22,114 nucleotides of DNA from Pseudomonadaceae bacterium UBA5811 (GTDB lineage: Bacteria > Pseudomonadota > Gammaproteobacteria > Pseudomonadales > Pseudomonadaceae): the NCBI GenBank assembly GCA_002417905.1, contig DIDB01000203.1, forward strand, positions 1-22,114, written 5' to 3'. The notes under the pieces were generated by a model, which searched no databases, was not told the DNA's origin, and saw only the letters and a program-made list of their open reading frames with translations. The translations under genes and the position numbers were made by a program. This document shows, one piece after another, positions 6,971 to 14,285 of the stretch (the stretch's first letter is position 1; every line of letters begins with the position of its first letter).

Positions 6971-8095
6971 ATGCTTATCAGCGCCCACTTTGACAGCGGC
7001 AATATTGACGTCGTGGACTGCCAGTCTCCACAGCAGGTCCGGCTGGCTATTCGCCCGGACCTGAACAGCCCGCACTTCCAGTGGTTTCACTTCCGGGCCG
7101 ATGGACTGCCGGTCGGCCAGCCCTGCACTTTCAGCCTGATCAATGCCCACCAGGCCAGCTACAGCCACGCCTGGCCCGGCTACCAGACCCGTGCCTCCTA
7201 CGACCAGCAGCACTGGTTCCAGATCCCCACCCATTACGAACAGGGCGAACTGCATTTCAGCCTGGAACCTGAGCAGGAGCGCGCCTGGTTCGCCTACTTT
7301 GAACCCTACTCCCGGGAGCGCCATCAATGGCTGGTCCAGCGGGCACTGGCCTTGCCTGGCGCCCGGCTGGCCGCCACCGGCAAAAGCGTCGAGGGCCGGG
7401 AGATTCCACTCTTGCAGATCGGTCATGATCACCCTGCAGCCCGCCGGCTATGGATCATTGCCCAGCAGCACCCGGGCGAGCATATGGCGGAATGGTTTAT
7501 GGAAGGACTGGTGGAATACCTCCAGGACAACAGCCCGGAAGTCCGTCAGCTACTGGCGCAGTCCACCCTGTATCTGGTGCCCTGCATGAATCCGGATGGC
7601 GCTTTCCGGGGCCATCTGCGAACCAATGCGGCCGGCCGGGACCTGAACCGGGCCTGGCAGGAGACCAGTGCACAGGAAACCCCGGAGGTTTATTTTGTCC
7701 AGCAGCAGATGCGCAAAACCGGAGTTGACCTGTTCCTGGATATCCACGGCGACGAAGAAATTCCCCACGTCTTTGCCGCAGGCTGCGAAGGCAATCCGGG
7801 CTACAGCTCCCGGCTGGCCCGACTGGAGGACGAGTTCCGGCAGCGGCTGGAGGCGGCCGGCGAATTCCAGAGCCGGTACGGCTACCCCCGCAGCGCCCCG
7901 GGCCAGGCCAATCTGGCCCTGGCCACCCAGGCAACCGGCGAGGCGTTTGACTGTCTGGCCCTGACCCTGGAAATGCCGTTCAAGGACCACGATGACCAGC
8001 CACACCCCCTAACCGGCTGGAATGGCCCACGCTCCAGACAGCTGGCCCATGCCGTGGGACACGTACTGGCAGCCATGGTCGGCCAGCTGCGCTGA
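6971..8095 (+). CDS. M14 family zinc carboxypeptidase (cytosolic carboxypeptidase-like)
   Basis: The ATG at 6971 is chosen, giving 374 residues; the open frame upstream is antisense to the DUF2501 gene. There is no signal peptide, so it acts in the cytoplasm. Residues 1-125 form the beta-rich N-terminal domain typical of the CCP/M14D subfamily (FQWFHFRADG, AWFAYFEPYS). The catalytic domain shows zinc ligands HPGE (H167, E170) and H259 in DIHGDEE, substrate-binding residues in MNPDG and RDLNRAW (223-229), and the catalytic glutamate in LTLEMPF (E334). Eukaryotic relatives trim glutamate from tubulin; bacterial substrates are largely unknown. The start lacks a strong Shine-Dalgarno sequence (only GGAAAA). 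Confidence 0.9.
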   Translation: MLISAHFDSGNIDVVDCQSPQQVRLAIRPDLNSPHFQWFHFRADGLPVGQPCTFSLINAHQASYSHAWPGYQTRASYDQQHWFQIPTHYEQGELHFSLEPEQERAWFAYFEPYSRERHQWLVQRALALPGARLAATGKSVEGREIPLLQIGHDHPAARRLWIIAQQHPGEHMAEWFMEGLVEYLQDNSPEVRQLLAQSTLYLVPCMNPDGAFRGHLRTNAAGRDLNRAWQETSAQETPEVYFVQQQMRKTGVDLFLDIHGDEEIPHVFAAGCEGNPGYSSRLARLEDEFRQRLEAAGEFQSRYGYPRSAPGQANLALATQATGEAFDCLALTLEMPFKDHDDQPHPLTGWNGPRSRQLAHAVGHVLAAMVGQLR

Positions 8096-8112
8096 CCGCC
8101 GCATAGCTCCAT

Positions 8113-8760
8113 TCAGAGCGACAGGCCGGGGACGCAGGTCAGGCGACCCAGCAGGGGCCGGGTGGAAAAGCCTTTCAGCCAGCGCAGCACCAGGCAGGTC
8201 AATAACGGCTCACAGAGCACGACCGGCAGGTAAGACAGGGCAAAAATGCCCCACTGCCGCAGGGGTGCCGGTTCCTCGCCAAGAGCGATCCAGAAGCCAA
8301 CCATGGCCACCACGCCGCTGTAATACAGGGCATCAAAACGCACCACCTGGCTCCAGCACAGGCGCCAGCCGTTTTTCCTGAAGAAACGCCGGCCCAGCGT
8401 GACGTGGGCCAGCAGCAACGGCAGGATCAGCGACAGACTGTTGACCCCCAGATGGACCAGATCCTGCGGCTCGAACAGCAGCCCCTGCAGCAGCAGCCCC
8501 AGGGCAAAACCAAACAGGGTGGGCACCAGGCCAAAGGTCAGATAGACCGCAGACGCACCAATAAAGTGCAGTTCCGAGACACCAACCGGCAGGTGAAAAA
8601 CCTCCATAAAGAAGGAAAAAAACAGGGCGGCCAAGATGGTTCTGGCCCATGTCTCCGGCCCTGACAGCAGTTTTGGGGCAAAGGCCAGCAATGTGGCTCC
8701 GGCTGCCGCGTTGGCGTAAAGGACTTTGGCGGCATGCAGCACGCCCGGTTCAATATGCAT
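8113..8760 (-). CDS. CbiM-like energy-coupling-factor permease (cobalt uptake)
   Basis: This 215-residue inner-membrane protein has about six hydrophobic helices and belongs to the CbiM/NikM S-component family. The conserved N-terminus MHIEPG is intact; in the family the free amino end, His2 and a later His hold the Co(II) or Ni(II). The segments EVFHLPVGVSELHFIGA and PTLFGFALGLLLQGLLFEP are strong family marks. A GGAGG precedes the ATG. It is solitary: no cbiN, cbiQ or cbiO is adjacent, so it must work alone or with ECF subunits encoded elsewhere. The cobalamin riboswitch in its leader argues for cobalt rather than nickel as the substrate, with B12 shutting it off. Confidence 0.87.
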   Translation of the reverse strand: MHIEPGVLHAAKVLYANAAAGATLLAFAPKLLSGPETWARTILAALFFSFFMEVFHLPVGVSELHFIGASAVYLTFGLVPTLFGFALGLLLQGLLFEPQDLVHLGVNSLSLILPLLLAHVTLGRRFFRKNGWRLCWSQVVRFDALYYSGVVAMVGFWIALGEEPAPLRQWGIFALSYLPVVLCEPLLTCLVLRWLKGFSTRPLLGRLTCVPGLSL

Positions 8761-8794
8761 GAGTCTCCCTCCGAGAAATGCGCTGGACAGTTCA

Positions 8795-8950
8795 CCCGGG
8801 GCAGGTCTCCTGGCTCACGGATCAGCACGCCGCAGGCCTTCCCGGCCAGAGGCCAGTGGCACCGTCTGCGGCGCTTCCCGTTCACAGTTGCGGGGGCAGC
8901 GCGGGCCTGGTTACCCGCTTCCCTTTTCATCTGCACGGCAGAACCCCGGG
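8795..8950 (-). ncRNA. Cobalamin (B12) riboswitch in the cbiM leader
   Basis: Read on the minus strand this leader shows the class hallmarks in order: GAAAAGGGAA, the GCTGCCCCCGCAACTGTGA core, CCACTG, GGGAAGG, and the exact B12 box AGCCAGGAGACCTGCC (8815-8800). The box ends about 40 bases before the ATG at 8760, with GGAGGGAG between them. I saw no terminator stem between box and gene, so control is more likely at translation start. Adenosyl- or methylcobalamin binding would lower expression of the permease. Confidence 0.95.
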
Positions 8951-9083
8951 GGCGGCCAAGCCTAAACAAAGCGCGGCAAAAACGCTGCGTTTTTTTATGG
9001 AGCCATCCTGACCGGCCGCATCATTTCATCAACCGGCAATCCTTATGCTAGGCCCGCGTTTGCTGAATTCTGGAGTGTTGCCC

Positions 9084-9551
9084 ATGAAGCTGTTCAATCC
9101 CCTGGTTCTGACCTCACTGCTGCTGGGCTCGCTGGCCAGTGCCCATGACTACACCCGGGGCGATCTGCATATTGAACATCCCTGGTCCCGCGAGCTGCCG
9201 GAAGTAGCTCCGTCGCTGGCAGCCTATTTCACGCTGGAAAATCTGGGCAGCAGCGATGACCAGCTGCTGGGAGCCAGCAGCCCGATTGCCGGGCGGGTCG
9301 AGCTGCACGAGCATGTACATGTGGAAGGCCGGATGAAAATGCAGGCGGTCAGCCAGGTGGCCGTCCCCGCCTCCGGCCGGGTGGAGTTCCGGCCCATGAC
9401 CTATCACGTGATGCTGTTTGATCTGAAACAGCATCCCAAAAGTGACGAAGTATTCCCCCTGACCCTGCACTTTGCCAGGGCCGGGGACGTTGCTATAGAG
9501 GTGACCGTCCAGAAAGAGGCCCCCAGCCGCAGCCAGAACCACGCGCACTGA
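9084..9551 (+). CDS. PCuAC-type periplasmic copper chaperone
   Basis: The ATG at 9084 follows a TGGAGTG ribosome site; an upstream ATG at 9045 in frame would bury the signal peptide. The 155-residue precursor starts with a Sec signal (MKLFNPLVLTSLLLGSLASA, cleavage before HD). The cupredoxin-like domain carries the exact PCuAC copper motif H-x10-M-x21-H-x-M as H75, M86, H108 and M110. Homologues deliver Cu(I) to the CuA or CuB site of cytochrome oxidases together with Sco-type proteins. The tail SQNHAH gives extra histidines, as in many members. It stands alone here: the B12-controlled permease diverges upstream and the CODH operon begins 220 bp downstream. Confidence 0.92.
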   Translation: MKLFNPLVLTSLLLGSLASAHDYTRGDLHIEHPWSRELPEVAPSLAAYFTLENLGSSDDQLLGASSPIAGRVELHEHVHVEGRMKMQAVSQVAVPASGRVEFRPMTYHVMLFDLKQHPKSDEVFPLTLHFARAGDVAIEVTVQKEAPSRSQNHAH

Positions 9552-9557
9552 ATCACA

Positions 9558-9604
9558 TGCCGGGGAGCCTGTTGTGATGGATTTTCTCTGCCGGCACGCT
9601 TTTT
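9558..9604 (+). terminator. Possible terminator after the PCuAC gene
   Basis: TGCCGG (9558-9563) and CCGGCA (9591-9596) can pair across a 27-base loop, and five Ts follow at 9600-9604. The large loop makes this a weak candidate, but it is the only terminator-like element between the PCuAC gene and the CODH operon. Confidence 0.3.
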
Positions 9605-9639
9605 GAAACATCCTGAAGATAATCCGGCCCAGGCCTGCC

Positions 9640-9655
9640 TGTCGTCCAGGCGACG
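9640..9655 (+). promoter_or_regulatory. CooA-like operator upstream of the CODH operon
   Basis: TGTCG-TCCAGG-CGACG has the half-site and six-base spacing of the Rhodospirillum rubrum CooA site (TGTCA-N6-CGACA), with nine of ten half-site positions forming a near-symmetric dyad apart from the last base. CooA is the CO-sensing haem regulator of the CRP/FNR family that activates coo genes. The site lies 116-131 bp before the cooF ATG. No cooA gene is in the window, and no clear promoter could be placed, so this remains a match by pattern and context. Confidence 0.45.
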
Positions 9656-9697
9656 GACGGCCCGGAGCCGTCCCGCTAAGGTCTGCCGCTCGTGCGG
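9655..9697 (+). ncRNA. Two short hairpins in the cooF leader
   Basis: GGACGGC (9655-9661) and GCCGTCC (9667-9673) form a perfect 7-bp stem with loop CCGGA. CCGC (9686-9689) and GCGG (9694-9697) form a second, 4-bp stem with loop TCGT. They sit between the CooA-like site and cooF. I do not recognise a riboswitch class. They could be leader structure or, for the first, extended operator symmetry. Confidence 0.3.
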
Positions 9698-9707
9698 TTT
9701 CAGGAGC

Positions 9708-9721
9708 TTGTCCCATGACAA
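9708..9721 (+). promoter_or_regulatory. Perfect dyad 50 bp before cooF
   Basis: TTGTC-CCAT-GACAA is a perfect inverted repeat with the five-four-five geometry of FNR-family sites. The half-site TTGTC differs from FNR (TTGAT), and the spacing differs from CooA (N6 between TGTCA-type halves). It could bind another CRP/FNR-family regulator. Confidence 0.35.
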
Positions 9722-9770
9722 CAGGGGTTTCCTTTCTTTTGCTGGTGCCGGATATGGCCGGGATACGGCC

Positions 9771-10358
9771 ATGAGCAATGCACCCGTCCCGGCCACAACC
9801 CGGACCCTGTTTGTGGTGGCCGAAAAGTGCGTGGCCTGCAAATCCTGTGAAATTGCGTGCGCGGTGGAACATTCCCGGAGCAAGACGCTGCTGGGAGCCC
9901 TGCAGGAACAGCCCAGGCCCAAAAGCCGGATTCACATCGAAAAGGCCGGGGTGTTCAGCTGGCCCTCCCGCTGCCAGCACTGCAGCGAGGCAGCCTGCAT
10001 CACCGCCTGCCCGACGGGGGCCATGCAGCGCCATGCGCAGCACAACACGGTATTTTCTGACCACGACCGCTGCATCGGCTGCTGGATGTGCGTGGTGGTC
10101 TGTCCTTTTGGCGGCGTCACCGCTGACCCTGGCCAGCAAAAAGCCCTGAAATGTGACGGTTGCCCGGAGCGGCGTGCCCGGGGTGAAGCCCCGGCCTGTG
10201 CCAGCGCCTGCCCAACCGGCGCCCTGCTTTACTGCAGCCCGGAAGACATGGCCCGCCAGCGCCGTCAGGCCACGGCCCGGGCCGTCCTCAACCCTCCGCC
10301 AGCCCTTCCCGCCAATGGCATGGCCCTGATCCGCGCCCTGAAAGGAGCGAATACCTGA
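9771..10358 (+). CDS. cooF: CooF, polyferredoxin electron carrier of CO dehydrogenase
   Basis: The frame is open from 9603, but family homology and the ATG at 9771 give a 195-residue protein close to R. rubrum CooF (about 190). Sixteen cysteines form four [4Fe-4S] sites: C20/C23/C26/C30, C68/C71/C76/C80, C101/C104/C107/C111 and C128/C131/C143/C147. This HycB/DmsB-type ferredoxin takes electrons from the CooS D and B clusters and passes them on; with the flavoprotein gene two positions downstream the acceptor is likely NAD(P)+ rather than a hydrogenase. Its TGA overlaps the cooS ATG by one base. The ribosome site is weak (GGGA 10 bases upstream). An upstream CooA-like site suggests CO induction. 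Confidence 0.92.
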   Translation: MSNAPVPATTRTLFVVAEKCVACKSCEIACAVEHSRSKTLLGALQEQPRPKSRIHIEKAGVFSWPSRCQHCSEAACITACPTGAMQRHAQHNTVFSDHDRCIGCWMCVVVCPFGGVTADPGQQKALKCDGCPERRARGEAPACASACPTGALLYCSPEDMARQRRQATARAVLNPPPALPANGMALIRALKGANT

Positions 10359-12259
10359 TGGACTCCAGCGTTCTTCCCGTCATTGAAACGGCCCTGCTGC
10401 AGGTTGCGGCCAGCCAGGGGCTGGAGACAGCCCGCGACCGGCTGGAACAGATGAGCCCCCAGTGTGGCTTTGGTGAACTGGGCACCTGCTGCCGCACCTG
10501 CTATATGGGCCCCTGCCGGATTGACCCCTTTGGTGATGGCCCCCAGACCGGTATCTGCGGTCTGACACCAGATGCCATGGTGGCGCGCAACCTGCTGCGC
10601 GATACCGTAGGTGGCACCGCCTCCCATGTGGGCCATGCCCGTCATGTCCTGCTGACCCTGCGCGATACCCTGAAAGGCAAGGCGCCTTACCAGATCCGGG
10701 GCGAAGCCAAAGCACTGGCCCTGGCCAAAACCTTTGGTGTACCGACAGAAGGCCGCACGGTCCAGGCCATCTGTCAGGATCTGGTGGATATTGCCCTGGA
10801 AGACTTCGGCCGCCAGGACGACGAGCAGCCCAATAACTGGCTGAGCCACCGGGCACCCAAAACCGAACAGGCCCTGTGGAAAAAGCTGGGGCTGATGTAC
10901 TCCAACCCGCACAACGAAATCGAAACAGCCATGCATGCCACCTCCATGGGCAACGATGCCGATCCCATGTCGATGATGCTGCGCGTGCTGAAAATGAGCC
11001 TGATTGATGGCTGGACCGGGCTGGCCCTGTGTGTTGATCTGCAGGACATCCTGTTCGGTATCCCGGAAATATCCGTAACCGAAGCAGCCGTCGGGGTCCT
11101 GGAAAAAAACAGCGTCAATATTGCAGCCCACGGCCACAACCCGGTGCTCTCGGAAAAAATCCTCGAATGGTCAGAAAAACTGGAAGCCGAGGCCCTGGCG
11201 GCCGGGGCGGACAGCATCAACGTGGTGGGTGTCTGCTGTACCGGCAACGAGCTGAGCATGCGCCATGGCATCAAGCTGGCCAGCCATAACTCCCAGACCG
11301 AACTGGTGCTGGCCACCGGTGCGGTGGATGCCATGGTGGTGGATATCCAGTGCATCTGGCCGCAACTGGCCCAGGTGGCCAAGTGCTTCGACACCGCGTT
11401 TATCACCACCGATGCCATGGTGCGGATTCCGGATGCCCTGCATATTCCCTTCGAACCGGCCCACGCCGATGACAGCGCCCGGCAGATCGTGCAGCAGGCC
11501 ATCAATGCCTTCCGCCGCCGCAAGGGCAAACCGGTCAATATCCCCCAGCTGAAAAGTCAGGCTGTGGCTGGCCTGTCTGTCGAGGCGATTATTGGCCTGC
11601 TTGGCAAACTGGATGCTGCAGACCCGCTCAGGCCGGTACTGGACCATGTGGCCAATGGCAATATTTTTGGCTTCGTCGGCGTGGTGGGCTGCTCCAGCAT
11701 CAAGTTCCGCGACAACGCCATGACCGAAGAGATGGTCAAGCACCTGCTGCGCCACAATGTGCTGGTGCTGACAACCGGCTGCACGGCCCATATCTGCGCC
11801 CAGGACGGACTGATGACCAGCGAGGCCACCAGACAGTACTGCGGTGATGGCCTGAAAAGCGTGCTGGAGGTGCTGGGCCGGGCTGCCGGACTGGATGGCC
11901 CGCTGCCCCCCGTCTGGCACATGGGGGCCTGTGTGGATAACTCGCGGATTGTTGACCTGATGGTCGCCCTGGCCGACCGGCTGGGCATCCCGGTAGGCCA
12001 GCTGCCAGCGGTGGGCTCGGCCCCGGAACTGGTGCAGGAAAAAGCCATCTCCATCGGCGGCTCCTTTCTGGCACTCGGCGTCTCCTGCCATATCGCCCCG
12101 GCACCCAAGGTCCTAGGGGGGCCGATGGTCACCCGGCTACTGACCGAAGACCTGAAAGAACTGACCGGCGCAGTGGTCCGGGTCGAGCTGAAACCCCGGG
12201 AAGCCGCCGAATGGATGATTGCCCATATCGGTGAAAAACGGGCCGCACTGGGCCTATGA
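10358..12259 (+). CDS. cooS: Anaerobic Ni-Fe carbon monoxide dehydrogenase, catalytic subunit
   Basis: This 633-residue protein oxidises CO with water to CO2, two protons and two electrons. All metal ligands known from Carboxydothermus CODH-II are present at near-constant offset: D cluster C36 and C44; B cluster C45, C48, C53 and C67; C cluster H258, C293 or C294 (in GVCCTGNE), C332, C445, C475 and C525. The acid-base residues H90 (with H93 and H96 following in a proton path) and K562 also fit. Length is normal (about 630-640). It is not the Mo-Cu aerobic CoxL type. No acsB or hydrogenase genes are adjacent. It overlaps cooF by one base and the flavoprotein gene by four (ATGA). Confidence 0.97.
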   Translation: MDSSVLPVIETALLQVAASQGLETARDRLEQMSPQCGFGELGTCCRTCYMGPCRIDPFGDGPQTGICGLTPDAMVARNLLRDTVGGTASHVGHARHVLLTLRDTLKGKAPYQIRGEAKALALAKTFGVPTEGRTVQAICQDLVDIALEDFGRQDDEQPNNWLSHRAPKTEQALWKKLGLMYSNPHNEIETAMHATSMGNDADPMSMMLRVLKMSLIDGWTGLALCVDLQDILFGIPEISVTEAAVGVLEKNSVNIAAHGHNPVLSEKILEWSEKLEAEALAAGADSINVVGVCCTGNELSMRHGIKLASHNSQTELVLATGAVDAMVVDIQCIWPQLAQVAKCFDTAFITTDAMVRIPDALHIPFEPAHADDSARQIVQQAINAFRRRKGKPVNIPQLKSQAVAGLSVEAIIGLLGKLDAADPLRPVLDHVANGNIFGFVGVVGCSSIKFRDNAMTEEMVKHLLRHNVLVLTTGCTAHICAQDGLMTSEATRQYCGDGLKSVLEVLGRAAGLDGPLPPVWHMGACVDNSRIVDLMVALADRLGIPVGQLPAVGSAPELVQEKAISIGGSFLALGVSCHIAPAPKVLGGPMVTRLLTEDLKELTGAVVRVELKPREAAEWMIAHIGEKRAALGL

Positions 12260-13491
12260 ACTACCTGATTGTGGGCAACGGTCCGGCGGCCCTGAGCGCG
12301 GCAGAAACCCTGCGCCAGCAGGATGGCCGCAGCCAGATTCGCCTGCTGTCCCGGGAGCAGGAATCCTGCTATTCGCCCTGCCCGTTGGCAGAGTATGTGG
12401 AAGGACACCTGACCCGGGCACAACTGTTTCTGCGCGATGCAAATTTTTACACCCGCCTCGGACTGGATTTCCGGCCAGGCCAGCCGGTGACCCGCATTGA
12501 CCCGGTACAGCATCAGGTCCAGACCCTGGCGGGCAACCGCTTTGACTATGACCGCCTGCTGCTGGCCCACGGTGCCCGGGCAGTGGTCCCGCCCATTCCG
12601 GGTCTGGCCGGAACCCGCGGCGTTTTTGAGCTGAAAACCCTGGCCGATGCCGACGCCATCCTGGCCCGGCTGCCCGAAGCCCGGCAGGCCGTGGTGATCG
12701 GCTCAGGTTTTATCGGACTGGAGGCCGTACAGGCACTGGTCCGGCGCGGACTGGAAGTCAGCCTGCTGGAAAGCCGGGGGCATGTACTGCCCGCCATGCT
12801 GGATGAAGAAATGGCCGGCCTGGTCCAGCAGCAGCTGACCCGCCATGGCGTGCAGTTACACCTGAACAGCACAGCCTGCGAAGTGCTGGCGGATGCACAG
12901 GGAGTTAGCGCCGTCCGTACGGCCCGGCAGACACTGCCCGCACGGCTGGTGATCTGTGCGGCCGGTGTCCGGCCGGACCTGTCACTGCTGGAAGGCAGCG
13001 GCCTGGCCTGCCAGCGTGGCATTCTGGTCAATGAGCGGATGCAGACCAGCGACCCGGATATATTTGCCGCAGGAGATGTCATCGAGCTCCAGGACGCCAC
13101 CGGAGCCGGCCAGGTTGTCCCCATCTGGCCCAACGCCGTATCCACCGGCCGGGTGGCTGCCTGGAACATGCTGGGCCAGCCGAGGTGCCACCCGGGGCTG
13201 GAGGCGGTCAATGTGGTACGGGTGCTGGGACTGGCGGTAGCCTCGTTCGGCAGCCGGCAGGGGGATCACTGTGTGCGCTGGCAGGATGGCCGGGGGGCGG
13301 TCCGCAAAATCATCCTGCAGGAAGGCCGGATTGCCGGAGCCCAGCTGGTTGGCGAGATCAACGGCACGGGTGTACTGCATGAACTGATGAAGAAACGGGT
13401 GGCTGTAGCCCGCTTTGGTGAGGCCCTCGCCCGCCCGGGCTTCAGTTATATCCACGCCATGGAACCCCTGAGGACTGTGCAATGGGCCTGA
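12256..13491 (+). CDS. FAD/NAD(P)-dependent oxidoreductase of the CODH operon (FNOR)
   Basis: This 411-residue pyridine-nucleotide-disulfide oxidoreductase-fold flavoprotein begins with an FAD-binding glycine motif GNGPAALSAAE (residues 7-17), has the NAD(P)-binding GSGFIGLEA near residue 154 and the second FAD motif DIFAAGDV near 273. A CysxxxCys pair in SCYSPCPL (C38, C42) lies where NADH oxidases keep a redox-active Cys. CODH-CooF-flavoprotein gene groups are known, and the enzyme is proposed to move electrons from CooF to NAD(P)+. It starts inside the cooS stop (ATGA) and overlaps cooC by ten bases, so it is a built-in part of the operon. NADH-dependent ferredoxin or rubredoxin reduction is the alternative direction. 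Confidence 0.88.
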   Translation: MNYLIVGNGPAALSAAETLRQQDGRSQIRLLSREQESCYSPCPLAEYVEGHLTRAQLFLRDANFYTRLGLDFRPGQPVTRIDPVQHQVQTLAGNRFDYDRLLLAHGARAVVPPIPGLAGTRGVFELKTLADADAILARLPEARQAVVIGSGFIGLEAVQALVRRGLEVSLLESRGHVLPAMLDEEMAGLVQQQLTRHGVQLHLNSTACEVLADAQGVSAVRTARQTLPARLVICAAGVRPDLSLLEGSGLACQRGILVNERMQTSDPDIFAAGDVIELQDATGAGQVVPIWPNAVSTGRVAAWNMLGQPRCHPGLEAVNVVRVLGLAVASFGSRQGDHCVRWQDGRGAVRKIILQEGRIAGAQLVGEINGTGVLHELMKKRVAVARFGEALARPGFSYIHAMEPLRTVQWA

Positions 13492-14285
13492 AAATCGCCA
13501 TCAGCGGCAAAGGCGGCGTAGGCAAGACCACCCTGACCAGCCTGCTGGCCTGCCACTATGCCCGGCAAGGCCAGCCCGTACTGGCCATTGACGCGGACCC
13601 CTCCCCTTGCCTGGGCCCGGCCCTGGGCTTCAGCGAGGCGCAGCTGATCGACCTGCTGCCCATTTCGGAGATGGGCGAGCTGATTGCCGAACGGACTGGC
13701 AGCACGCCGGGTCATAGCGGTGGTTTTTTCAGGCTGAACCCCAGGGTGTCGGACATTCCGGAACGCTTCACTGCCCGTCAGGACAACCTGCGCCTGTTGC
13801 TGCTGGGGGCAGTCCAGGAAGGTGGCTCCGGTTGCATCTGCCCGGCCAGCACCCTGCTGAAACGGCTGGTCCGCCATACCCTGCTGGAGCGGGATGAAGT
13901 GGTGCTGCTGGATCTGTATGCCGGTGTCGAGCATCTGGGCCGGGGCACCGCAGAAGCCGTTGACGTGATGCTGGCAGTGGCCGAACCGACATACCGCAGC
14001 CTGCGTACGGTACGCCAGGTCCAGGCTCTGGCCCGGGATCTCGGGATTCCCCGGATCCTGCTGGTGGGCAACAAGCTGGCAGGTCCGGAAGACCGGGCTT
14101 TCTTTCAGAATGAGGCTGCCGACCTGCCACTGATCGGCTGTCTGGAGCAGTCACCAGCCGCCCGGGAGGCCGACCGCTCCAGCACCCCGCTGTACGGGCT
14201 GTCAGCTTTGCTGGCCGGGGAGACAGCCCGGATCGCCGCAGCCATTGACCAGGCCATGGCCCAGGGAAGTGTCCGCCATGTGTGA
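13482..14285 (+). CDS. cooC: CooC, nickel-insertion ATPase for CO dehydrogenase
   Basis: This 267-residue MinD/NifH-type ATPase matures the CODH C cluster. It has the deviant P-loop GKGGVGKTT (residues 9-17) with the signature lysine, the switch I aspartates in AIDADPSP (36-41), the metal-binding CxC in GSGCICP (C118 and C120, the Ni/Zn site at the CooC dimer interface) and a switch II-like segment LLDLYAGVEHLGRGT, slightly different from the usual DMEAGLEHLGRGT. The Cys pair and the AGVEHLGRGT string separate it from MinD or ParA. It overlaps the flavoprotein gene by ten bases and the next small gene by eight, which suggests tightly linked translation of enzyme and assembly factors. Confidence 0.94.
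   Translation: MGLKIAISGKGGVGKTTLTSLLACHYARQGQPVLAIDADPSPCLGPALGFSEAQLIDLLPISEMGELIAERTGSTPGHSGGFFRLNPRVSDIPERFTARQDNLRLLLLGAVQEGGSGCICPASTLLKRLVRHTLLERDEVVLLDLYAGVEHLGRGTAEAVDVMLAVAEPTYRSLRTVRQVQALARDLGIPRILLVGNKLAGPEDRAFFQNEAADLPLIGCLEQSPAAREADRSSTPLYGLSALLAGETARIAAAIDQAMAQGSVRHV

Noticed and set aside
9722..9770. Possible sigma-54 promoter before cooF
   Set aside because: The GG and GC elements do not fall at the required spacing.
10265..12570. Several long minus-strand frames across cooS
   Set aside because: All are mirror frames of cooS, whose metal ligands prove the plus strand.
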